From: Clostridium sp. CAG:1013
GTDB taxonomy: Bacteria > Bacillota > Clostridia > Oscillospirales > Acutalibacteraceae
Length of the DNA: 11,866 bases
Assembly (NCBI GenBank): GCA_000432995.1
Contig: HF972629.1
Location: 1-11,866, forward strand
Direction: 5' to 3'
The translations under genes were made by a program, and so were the position numbers. Under the pieces are notes generated by a model. That model saw nothing but the letters and a program-made list of their open reading frames with translations. It ran no database searches and had not been told where the DNA came from. Position 1 is the first letter of the stretch. The number at the start of each line of letters is the position of its first letter. This document shows, one piece after another, positions 6,030-11,866 of this stretch.

Positions 6030-8495
6030 TTGTCCCGCAGCCGCGACCGAGACACTAAACGTCCCGCCTCTCAGCCATCCAGGCGCCAGACGGCGGAGCG
6101 TTTCCATCCCGATCCCCAAACCGGCCTTTCCCAGGACCAAGTACAGCGCCGGATCCGAGAGGGCCTGCACAACGGCGTCTCTGGCATCAAAACGAAATCC
6201 GAAGGCCAGATCATTCGGGAGAACGTGTTCACCTTCTTCAACATACTAAACTTCGCCCTGGCCGCCGCAGTGATCCTGGTGGGATCGTTCCGCAGCGCCG
6301 TGTTTCTGGGCGTTATCTTCTCCAACATCTTGATCGGCTCCTTCCAGAGCATCCGGGCCAAACGCACCCTGGACAAACTGTCCATCGTGTCCGCCCCCAA
6401 AGCGGTGGTACTGCGGGAGGGGCAAAAAAAGTCCATTCCCGTGGAAGAAGTTGTCTTAGACGACATCTTGGTGCTCTCCTCCGGCAATCAGATCTGCTCC
6501 GACGCCGTAGTCGCCGCGGGTGAGTGTGAAGTCAACGAGTCCCTCATCACCGGCGAATCAGACCCCATCCTGAAACAGCCGGGAGATCATCTGCTTTCCG
6601 GCAGCTTTGTGGTCAGCGGCCAGTGCCGCGCTCAGGTGGAGCATGTGGGCGCTGACAACTACGCCACCAAGATCGCCGGCGACGCCAAGTATATCAAAAA
6701 GCGGAACTCCGAGATCATGGACTCCATCGACCGGATCGTGAAAGTGGTGGGCTTCGGCATTCTGCCCATTGGTGCCCTGCTGTTCTGGAAGCAGTTCTTT
6801 GTGCTGGGAGATAACCTGCAAACCTCCGTGGTCAGCACCACCGCCGCCATGGTGGGCATGATCCCCGAGGGCCTGGTGCTGCTTATCAGTGTGTGCTTCG
6901 CCGTCAGCGTGGTGAAACTCTCCGCCCGGAAAACTCTGGTGCGGGACCTGTACTGCGTGGAAACCCTGGCCCGAGTGGACACTCTCTGCCTGGATAAAAC
7001 CGGCACCATCACCGAAGGCACCATGCAGGTAGACGAACTGGTCCCCTTTGAAGGTGTCACGGAGCAGGAGATGGCCGTCCCCTTGAACGCCCTTGTCTCC
7101 AACCTTACGGACGACAACCCCACGTTTCTGGCCATCCGGGACCGTTTTCCGGAGCAAAGCCCCTGGCGCGCTTCCAGCCTGGTGCCCTTCTCCTCCGCTC
7201 GAAAGTGGAGCGGCGCCTTTTTCCCGGGCCAGGGAGCCTATGTGATGGGCGCCGGAGAGTTTATTCTGGGAGAAGCCTTTGAGACCATCCGGAAACAGGT
7301 GGAATCCTACTCCCAGCAGGGACAGCGTGTGCTGCTGCTGGCCCAAAGCCCTGACGACTTCGACGGCCAGACCATTTCAGGCGAGCTGCGGCCTTTGGGC
7401 CTGGTGCTCCTCAGCGATAAAATCCGCCGGGAAGCCCCCCGGACCCTCCGGTACTTTGCCGACCAGGGCGTGGACCTGAAAGTGATCTCCGGCGACAACG
7501 CGGTGACCGTGGCCAACATCGCCCGGAAAGCCGGCCTGGAGAATGCCGACAAATATGTGGACGCCACCACCCTTCACACCGAAGAGGACATCCGCCAAGC
7601 GGTGAACCAGTACGCCGTGTTCGGCCGGGTGACGCCCCAGCAGAAACTCAGCTTTGTGAAGGCCCTGAAAGCCCAGGGCCACACCGTTGCCATGACTGGC
7701 GACGGAGTCAACGACGTGCTGGCCTTGAAAGAGGCGGACTGTTCCATCGCCATGGCCTCCGGCAGCGACGCGGCCCGTACTGTTTCCAGCCTTGTGCTGC
7801 TGGACTCCAACTTCGCCTCCATGCCCCTGGTGGTTCAGGAGGGGCGGCGCTCCATCAATAACCTTCAAAGATCCAGCGCCCTGTTTTTGGCCAAGACCAT
7901 TTTCTCGGCTTTGATCGCCGTGCTGTTCATCTTCATCAACTACACCTATCCTTTCCAGCCGGTGCAGCAGACTCTCATCAGCACCCTGACCATCGGCACT
8001 CCCTCCTTTATCCTAGCACTGGAGCCCAACAAGGACAGGCTGCGGGGAAAATTCATCCTCAACGTGATCCGTCAATCCATCCCCGCCTCTCTCACCATGA
8101 CCGCAAACATCATGCTGCTTTGCGCCCTCAGCGGGCCCCTGGAGCTGTCCAACGCGGACATGTCCACCCTGGCGGTGATTCTCACCAGCCTGACGGGCTT
8201 TATCATGCTGTTCAAGGTCAGCGCCCCCTTCAATGGCCTGCGGGGCGCCCTGTTCGGGGTACTGCTGGCGGCCTTCGTGGGAGCCTCCCTGTTCCTGAGC
8301 GACTTTTTCGCTCTCACCACCTTCACTCTGCCCATGCTTATCGCCTTGGCACCCATGCTGTTGTTCTCCATTGCTCTGATGCTGGCCTTGGTTCATTTCG
8401 TAGACCATGTGATCGCCAATTCTCAGAGCCCAGTTTACCCATTTAAAAAGCGCAAGGCCAAGAAAGGCGTTCCCACCCGCCACGGGGCACGGTAG
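6030..8495 (+). CDS. Cation-translocating P-type ATPase (CtpE-like, HAD-IC family)
   Basis: This 821-residue membrane pump has the P-type order: a basic N-terminus, membrane helices at about 67-107, the actuator domain with TGES (174-177), helices at about 238-258 and 268-292 with PEGL (279-282) in the ion-binding helix, DKTGT (322-326, phosphorylated Asp322), an ATP-binding domain, TGDGVND (556-562) and about six helices from about 615 to 800. PEGLVLL resembles the CtpE group; mycobacterial CtpE is reported to move calcium. No N-terminal CxxC or CPx motif is present, arguing against a copper/zinc/cadmium P1B pump. Ca, Mn or Mg export is inferred and unresolved. The start is TTG at 6030, supported by AAAGGAGGG seven bases upstream and no better start nearby. 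It is a single gene, convergent with pyrE. The first 25 residues are Arg/Ser-rich. Confidence 0.88.
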   Translation: MSRSRDRDTKRPASQPSRRQTAERFHPDPQTGLSQDQVQRRIREGLHNGVSGIKTKSEGQIIRENVFTFFNILNFALAAAVILVGSFRSAVFLGVIFSNILIGSFQSIRAKRTLDKLSIVSAPKAVVLREGQKKSIPVEEVVLDDILVLSSGNQICSDAVVAAGECEVNESLITGESDPILKQPGDHLLSGSFVVSGQCRAQVEHVGADNYATKIAGDAKYIKKRNSEIMDSIDRIVKVVGFGILPIGALLFWKQFFVLGDNLQTSVVSTTAAMVGMIPEGLVLLISVCFAVSVVKLSARKTLVRDLYCVETLARVDTLCLDKTGTITEGTMQVDELVPFEGVTEQEMAVPLNALVSNLTDDNPTFLAIRDRFPEQSPWRASSLVPFSSARKWSGAFFPGQGAYVMGAGEFILGEAFETIRKQVESYSQQGQRVLLLAQSPDDFDGQTISGELRPLGLVLLSDKIRREAPRTLRYFADQGVDLKVISGDNAVTVANIARKAGLENADKYVDATTLHTEEDIRQAVNQYAVFGRVTPQQKLSFVKALKAQGHTVAMTGDGVNDVLALKEADCSIAMASGSDAARTVSSLVLLDSNFASMPLVVQEGRRSINNLQRSSALFLAKTIFSALIAVLFIFINYTYPFQPVQQTLISTLTIGTPSFILALEPNKDRLRGKFILNVIRQSIPASLTMTANIMLLCALSGPLELSNADMSTLAVILTSLTGFIMLFKVSAPFNGLRGALFGVLLAAFVGASLFLSDFFALTTFTLPMLIALAPMLLFSIALMLALVHFVDHVIANSQSPVYPFKKRKAKKGVPTRHGAR

Positions 8496-8522
8496 TCTTT
8501 TCACCAATTTAAAAGCAAATAG

Positions 8523-8552
8523 AAAATGCCCCCGGTTACCCGGGGGCATTTT
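8523..8552. terminator. Bidirectional terminator between ATPase and pyrE
   Basis: A perfect 13-bp stem, AAAATGCCCCCGG (8523-8535) with CCGGGGGCATTTT (8540-8552), encloses a TTAC tetraloop. A-run and T-run flanks make it work in both directions. It lies 27 bases after the ATPase stop and 16 bases after the pyrE stop. Confidence 0.95.
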
Positions 8553-8568
8553 TGTTGCGCATCGTTTG

Positions 8569-9231
8569 TTACAGCACGCAGTACTGTTCCATGTAGCCTT
8601 CCATGGCTTTGATGAGTTCAGGGTCGGTGCCGTTGTCTTTCAGGTACTCGTGGATATCCACCACCGTGACGATGGGATGGACCTTCACGCCAAACTCTTC
8701 CTCAACCTCCATGATGGCGGTCTTTCCGGGAGACTGGCCCACTTCACAGCGATCCACGCTGATGAACATATGGGGCACCTTCACATCGGCGCAGGCCTTC
8801 AGGATGGGCATAGTCTCCCGCACGGCAGTACCAGCGGTGATCACGTCCTCGATGATGATGATCCGATCGCCGTCCTGGGGCTGATAGCCTACAGTGTTGC
8901 CGCCCTCGCCGTGGTCTTTGGCTTCCTTGCGGTTGAAGAAATAGGGCCGGTCGATGCCGTGGTCCCGATACAGGGATGCGGCGCAGACAGTGGCCAGGGG
9001 AATACCTTTATAAGCCGGGCCGAACATTGCCTCAAAGTCGCCGCCCACGGTATCCTTCACCAGCTGGGCGTAGTAACTGCCCAAGCGGGAAAGCTGAGCG
9101 CCGGTCTTATAATTTCCGGTGTTCACGAAATACTGGGTATTCCGGCCGCTCTTTGTGACAAAGTGGCCGAAGCGCAGCACCTGCGCTGAAAGCATGAACT
9201 CGATAAATTCCTTTTTCTTTTCCGTCAGCAT
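8569..9231 (-). CDS. pyrE: Orotate phosphoribosyltransferase
   Basis: This 220-residue protein catalyses orotate + PRPP to orotidine 5'-phosphate (EC 2.4.2.10), the fifth step of pyrimidine synthesis, in the cytoplasm. The PRPP-binding signature is visible as IIIIEDVITAGTAVRE, preceded by AYKGIPLA (substrate-side loop) and the flexible-loop segment FNRKEAKDHGEGG. The N-terminus (FGHFVTKSGRNTQYFVNTG) is typical of the bacterial family. It is a stand-alone PyrE, not a PyrF-E fusion. AAAGGA lies about nine bases before the ATG. It follows the 88-residue gene by 27 bases with no terminator between, so both share one promoter. The terminator is shared with the ATPase gene. No pyrimidine attenuator (PyrR-type leader) is visible. 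Confidence 0.95.
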   Translation of the reverse strand: MLTEKKKEFIEFMLSAQVLRFGHFVTKSGRNTQYFVNTGNYKTGAQLSRLGSYYAQLVKDTVGGDFEAMFGPAYKGIPLATVCAASLYRDHGIDRPYFFNRKEAKDHGEGGNTVGYQPQDGDRIIIIEDVITAGTAVRETMPILKACADVKVPHMFISVDRCEVGQSPGKTAIMEVEEEFGVKVHPIVTVVDIHEYLKDNGTDPELIKAMEGYMEQYCVL

Positions 9232-9258
9232 TGCTCTGCTTCCTTTCTTACCGGAGGA

Positions 9259-9525
9259 TCATTCCTCTTCCTCTTCCGGAGTCTTGTACAGGTTGAATCG
9301 GAACAATTTGGATTCGTCAGATTCCTTCTCACACATGACAAAGGCCTCGGCGATCTTGCCTCCCTCGATCAGCGCAGTAAGTCCTACCAGCTGGCACAGT
9401 TTGCTTTTCAAATTCAGCCGATCACCGTCACGGGTCATGAGATAGACCTCGCCCTCGCAGCTGTCCAGCACCTTCAAAAAGGCCGGCACATCGATGTCGT
9501 GCAGTTCTACCATCTTGGGTGACAT
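9259..9525 (-). CDS. Conserved small protein, first gene of the pyrE operon
   Basis: This 88-residue protein (MSPKMVELHDIDVP...) carries the segment EVYLMTRDGDRLNLKSKLCQLVGL and an acidic end (TPEEEEE). The GDRLNLKSKL core recalls a small clostridial family of about 75-90 residues that databases often label, without support, as polyA polymerase; this rests on memory and is moderately sure. No membrane helix, signal peptide or catalytic motif is seen. Start choice: AAAGGAGG sits seven bases before the ATG at 9525. Another ATG two codons upstream (9531) is only one base from that site, and a longer upstream extension would run through the promoter, so both are rejected. It precedes pyrE by 27 bases in the same transcript. 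Function unknown. Confidence 0.8.
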   Translation of the reverse strand: MSPKMVELHDIDVPAFLKVLDSCEGEVYLMTRDGDRLNLKSKLCQLVGLTALIEGGKIAEAFVMCEKESDESKLFRFNLYKTPEEEEE

Positions 9526-9558
9526 AGTCATTCCTCCTTTGCTTTTTGTTCCGGTGCC

Positions 9559-9587
9559 ATCATAGCACACTTTCCAAAAAGATGCAA
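9559..9587 (-). promoter_or_regulatory. Promoter of the small-gene/pyrE operon
   Basis: On the minus strand TTGCAT (9582-9587) is a weak -35, the spacer is exactly 17 bases, and TATGAT (9559-9564) preceded by TGC is an extended -10. The start codon is about 33 bases downstream of the -10, leaving a short leader. Confidence 0.72.
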
Positions 9588-9596
9588 CCGGTTGCA
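9583..9596. promoter_or_regulatory. Perfect 14-bp palindrome, LacI-type operator candidate
   Basis: TGCAACCGGTTGCA is fully self-complementary with a central CG, the form bound by many LacI-family regulators. It overlaps the -35 of the pyrE-operon promoter and extends upstream. An overlapping imperfect copy, TGCACCGGATGCA (9593-9605), shares its right half. The regulator is not encoded in the window. Confidence 0.55.
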
Positions 9597-9616
9597 CCGG
9601 ATGCATTTCGCGCTTT

Positions 9617-9902
9617 GGGCCGCTCGCTGACGCTCGGGCTGTGCTGGCCGTCAACTCACGTCCGCGCCGCTAGCGCGATGCTGGACTGGTTTCGCGGTCC
9701 CAACCGGCAAGCGAAACCTGGGCCGCTCGCTGGCGCTCGGGCTGTGATGGCCGTCAACTCACGTCCGCGCCGCCAGCGCGATGTTGGACTCGTTTAGCGG
9801 TCCCAACCGGCAAGCGAGACCTAGGCCGCTCGCTGACACTCGGGCTGTGATGGCCGCCAACTCACGTCCGCGCCCCCAGCGTGATGCCGGACTGGTTTCG
9901 CG
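9617..9902. repeat. 103-bp tandem repeat, 2.8 copies
   Basis: Copies start at 9617, 9720 and 9823 (period exactly 103); the third stops after 80 bases. Each begins GGCCGCTCGCTG and shares CAACTCACGTCCGCGC. Each unit carries a five-bp hairpin: 9663-9667/9673-9677, 9766-9770/9776-9780 and 9869-9873/9879-9883. The loop differs in each copy (CGCTA, CGCCA, CCCCA), while the stem stays paired, with a G-T pair in copy three. The period is not a multiple of three and no ribosome site or long frame spans it, so it is noncoding. It fills most of the roughly 500-base gap between the divergent pyrE operon and phosphohexomutase gene. Bases 9903-9968 hold nothing I recognise. Confidence 0.93.
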
Positions 9903-9968
9903 CCATGGATTTTATGGATGACGCCAGAGCCGAGTCCTGTTTTTCACCGGTTTTCCTCCAAAGGGACG

Positions 9969-9997
9969 TTGCATGTTCGGACAAATTTTGGTACAAT
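9969..9997 (+). promoter_or_regulatory. Promoter of the phosphohexomutase gene
   Basis: TTGCAT (9969-9974), a 17-base spacer and TACAAT (9992-9997) preceded by TGG, an extended -10. The -35 hexamer is identical to that of the divergent pyrE-operon promoter, but no palindrome surrounds it here. Confidence 0.75.
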
Positions 9998-10027
9998 GAG
10001 GACAGATCATGAAAGGGGTGTTCTTTA

Positions 10028-11542
10028 ATGGATTATCTCAAGTTAAAAAGCGGCACGGACATTCGCGGAGTTGCTGTGGACGGCGTGCCTGGGGAGCCCA
10101 TCAATCTCACGGACGAAGTGGTGGAGACCATCGCAGCCGCCTATTTGGTGTGGGTGGAGCGTCACCTGAACAAGTCTCCTGAGGGACTGCGCATCGCTAT
10201 CGGCCACGATTCCCGCGTTTCCGCTGACAGAATCAGCGCAGCGCTGCAGCGGGTGTTTGTGAAATACGGCGTGCACGTGCTGGACTGCGGCCTGGCTTCC
10301 ACACCCTCCATGTTCTGGGCCACGCTGGATCTGCCCTGCGACTGCTCCGTGCAGATCACAGCCAGCCATCACCCCTATCACCGCAACGGTTTGAAGTTCT
10401 TCACGCCTCAGGGCGGTCTGGACGCTCCGGACATCACCGAGATCCTGACCCTATCCCAGAACGGGGAGCATCCTGCCAAGGAAGTTCCCGGCACCCGTGA
10501 GGACTGCGGCTACATGAAAGACTACGCCAAGCGCCTGCGGGAGACCATCCAGAAAGGCGTTGGCGCTCCTGACTACGAGCATCCCCTGAAGGGATTCCAC
10601 ATCGTGGTGGACGCCGGCAACGGCGCTGGCGGATTCTATGCCACCGACGTTCTGGAGCCTTTGGGCGCGGACATTTCCGGCAGCCAGTTCCTGGAGCCTG
10701 ACGGCATGTTCCCCAACCACATTCCCAACCCTGAAAACGAGACCGCCATGGGCTTTATCTCCCGGGCGGTGAAAGAGTCTAAAGCGGACCTGGGCGTTAT
10801 CTTCGACACAGACGTGGACCGGGGCGCCGCGGTGGACAACCGGGGCGAGGAGCTGAACCGGAATCGTCTGGTGGCCTTGGCCTCTGCCATTGCCCTGGAG
10901 GGCAACGAAGGCGGCACGGTGGTCACCGATTCCATCACCTCCGACGGCCTGAAGGAATACATTGAAAACACCCTGGGCGGCAAGCATCACCGGTTCAAGC
11001 GTGGCTACAAGAACGTGATCAACGAGGCTCTGCGCCTGAACAAGGAAGGGATCAACTGTCCCCTGGCCATTGAGACCAGCGGTCATGCCGCCATGCGGGA
11101 GAACCACTTCCTGGACGACGGTGCCTACCTGGTGACCAAGATCCTCATCAAGATGGCTTCCCTCCGCAAGGAGGGCAAGGAGCTGGAGGACCTGCTGGCT
11201 CCTCTGCGTGAGCCCGCCGAGGCGGACGAGGTCCGGCTGCCCATTTCCGACCCGGAATTCCGTGCCTGTGGCGAAGCGCTGATCCAGGCGCTGGAGGAAT
11301 ACGCCAAGGAGCAGAACTGGAACATCGCCCCCGACAACCGGGAAGGCATCCGGGTATCCTTCCCCAAGGGAGAAGGGGAAGGCTGGTTCCTGCTGCGGCT
11401 CTCCGTCCATGACCCTATCCTGCCCATCAACCTGGAAAGCGACGTGCCCGGCGGCGTGAAGGTCATCGGGAACAAGCTGCTCCAGTTCCTGGAAGCCCAC
11501 AAGGAAGGCGTGGACATCTCCCCCATGGAGAAATTCGCTTAA
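10028..11542 (+). CDS. Phosphoglucomutase/phosphomannomutase (alpha-D-phosphohexomutase)
   Basis: This 504-residue cytoplasmic enzyme interconverts hexose 1- and 6-phosphates, supplying glucose-1-phosphate or mannose-1-phosphate for nucleotide sugars. The four-domain family pattern is visible: KSGTDIRG (7-14), the phosphoserine loop TASHHPYHRNG (111-121; Ser113), the Mg loop DTDVDR (260-265; Asp260, 262, 264), the sugar-specificity loop ETSGH (349-353), and GYKNVI (326-331). TASHHP replaces the usual TASHNP. In the last domain the usual phosphate-binding RPSGTEP loop is replaced by RLSVHDPILPINLES (457-471), which marks a divergent subgroup. GAAAGGGGTG lies seven bases before the ATG. It is a single gene with its own promoter, convergent with spoVAD. 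Its products could feed the YfhO/CsbB pathway, but that is inference. Glucose or mannose preference cannot be decided. Confidence 0.9.
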   Translation: MDYLKLKSGTDIRGVAVDGVPGEPINLTDEVVETIAAAYLVWVERHLNKSPEGLRIAIGHDSRVSADRISAALQRVFVKYGVHVLDCGLASTPSMFWATLDLPCDCSVQITASHHPYHRNGLKFFTPQGGLDAPDITEILTLSQNGEHPAKEVPGTREDCGYMKDYAKRLRETIQKGVGAPDYEHPLKGFHIVVDAGNGAGGFYATDVLEPLGADISGSQFLEPDGMFPNHIPNPENETAMGFISRAVKESKADLGVIFDTDVDRGAAVDNRGEELNRNRLVALASAIALEGNEGGTVVTDSITSDGLKEYIENTLGGKHHRFKRGYKNVINEALRLNKEGINCPLAIETSGHAAMRENHFLDDGAYLVTKILIKMASLRKEGKELEDLLAPLREPAEADEVRLPISDPEFRACGEALIQALEEYAKEQNWNIAPDNREGIRVSFPKGEGEGWFLLRLSVHDPILPINLESDVPGGVKVIGNKLLQFLEAHKEGVDISPMEKFA

Positions 11543-11570
11543 CTATGCTTCATCCATAACGAACGCGTGA

Positions 11571-11600
11571 AAGCCCTTCCCCTAGTCTGGGGAAGGGCTT
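11571..11600. terminator. Terminator between phosphohexomutase and spoVAD
   Basis: A perfect 12-bp stem, AAGCCCTTCCCC (11571-11582) with GGGGAAGGGCTT (11589-11600), encloses a six-base loop and is followed by TTTT on the plus strand. It starts 28 bases after the mutase stop and lies two bases past the spoVAD stop. The minus-side T-run is short (TTTC), so it is stronger for the mutase. Confidence 0.92.
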
Positions 11601-11602
11601 TT

Positions 11603-11866
11603 TTATCCCACTGTAAGCTGCACCACATGGCAGACCCCGGGAATGGCCAGGCCCTGCTGCTGAGAGGTGGGAGACATCAGCGCACCGGTGGCGCAGAACA
11701 AAATGTTTTTCAGCTCGCCTTTGCCCATGCAGCGGAGCAGATGGCCGCACAGCACGCCGGCGGAGCAGCCACACCCGGAGCCCCCCGCGTGGACGTCCTG
11801 ACGCTCCCGGTCGTAGAGAAGCAGGCCGCAGTCCTGATGGACCGGACGCAGATCTACCCCGTTGGC
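11603..11866 (-). CDS. spoVAD: Stage V sporulation protein AD, C-terminal part (cut by window edge)
   Basis: Only the last 87 residues and stop are in the window; the frame continues past the right edge. The segment DCGLLLYDRERQDVHAGG, then GSGCGCSAGVLCGHLL, and CATGALMSPTSQQQG followed by AIPGVCHVVQL match the conserved end of SpoVAD, a thiolase-like protein. SpoVAD is part of the SpoVA complex that moves dipicolinic acid into the forespore, and it binds dipicolinic acid. In other spore formers it lies between spoVAC and spoVAEB, but here the stop is followed directly by a terminator, so any spoVAE would have to lie elsewhere. Expression in the forespore under sigma-G is known for the family but not visible here. 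Identification is from remembered family sequence. Confidence 0.9.
   Translation of the reverse strand, partial: ANGVDLRPVHQDCGLLLYDRERQDVHAGGSGCGCSAGVLCGHLLRCMGKGELKNILFCATGALMSPTSQQQGLAIPGVCHVVQLTVG

Noticed and set aside
9526..9654. N-terminal extension of the 88-residue protein up to 9654
   Set aside because: It would run through the promoter, operator palindrome and the edge of the tandem repeat, and the ribosome site lies inside it, directly before the ATG at 9525.
9546..9797. Plus-strand open frame across the tandem repeats
   Set aside because: There is no ribosome site, the 103-base period shifts the frame in each copy, and the start lies inside the opposing promoter.
9617..9902. 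CRISPR array
   Set aside because: Whole 103-bp units are repeated end to end with no unique spacers, and no cas genes are near.

Overview
The window reads as chromosomal DNA of a GC-rich, endospore-forming Clostridia member, most likely a gut Oscillospirales (Oscillospiraceae/Ruminococcaceae-like). This is inferred from strong AGGAGG-type ribosome sites, sigma-A-type promoters, G/C-ending codons, a SpoVAD fragment at the right edge and the general protein character. No plasmid, phage, insertion-sequence or CRISPR features are visible.

Layout, left to right. (1) An extended -10 promoter at the left edge and a GC-rich, heavily self-complementary leader (about 29-165) ending in a T-run. (2) A two-gene + strand operon: a YfhO-family membrane protein and a GT2 polyprenyl-phosphate glycosyltransferase (CsbB-like). 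In Bacillus subtilis the homologous pair, with a GtcA flippase, glycosylates lipoteichoic acid. (3) Two - strand single genes: a PfkB sugar kinase (fructokinase-like) and a protein joining a ricin-type beta-trefoil to a long Lys/Ala/Glu-rich tail, driven by a perfect TTGACA-17-TATAAT promoter. (4) A + strand CtpE-like cation P-type ATPase starting at TTG. (5) A - strand operon of a small 88-residue protein and orotate phosphoribosyltransferase (pyrE), with a 14-bp LacI-type palindrome over its -35 element. (6) An intergenic block holding 2.8 tandem copies of a 103-bp repeat. (7) A + strand phosphoglucomutase/phosphomannomutase. (8) The C-terminal 87 residues of SpoVAD on the - strand, running off the right edge.

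Convergent pairs (GT2/PfkB, ATPase/pyrE, phosphohexomutase/SpoVAD) each share one hairpin terminator, so the window is a series of short independent units. Functionally the genes are mostly housekeeping: sugar-phosphate supply (PfkB, phosphohexomutase), cell-surface glycosylation (YfhO/CsbB), pyrimidine synthesis (PyrE), cation transport and sporulation. The least explained items are the structured leader before yfhO, the ricin/histone-H1-like fusion, the 88-residue gene and palindrome at pyrE, and the 103-bp repeat.
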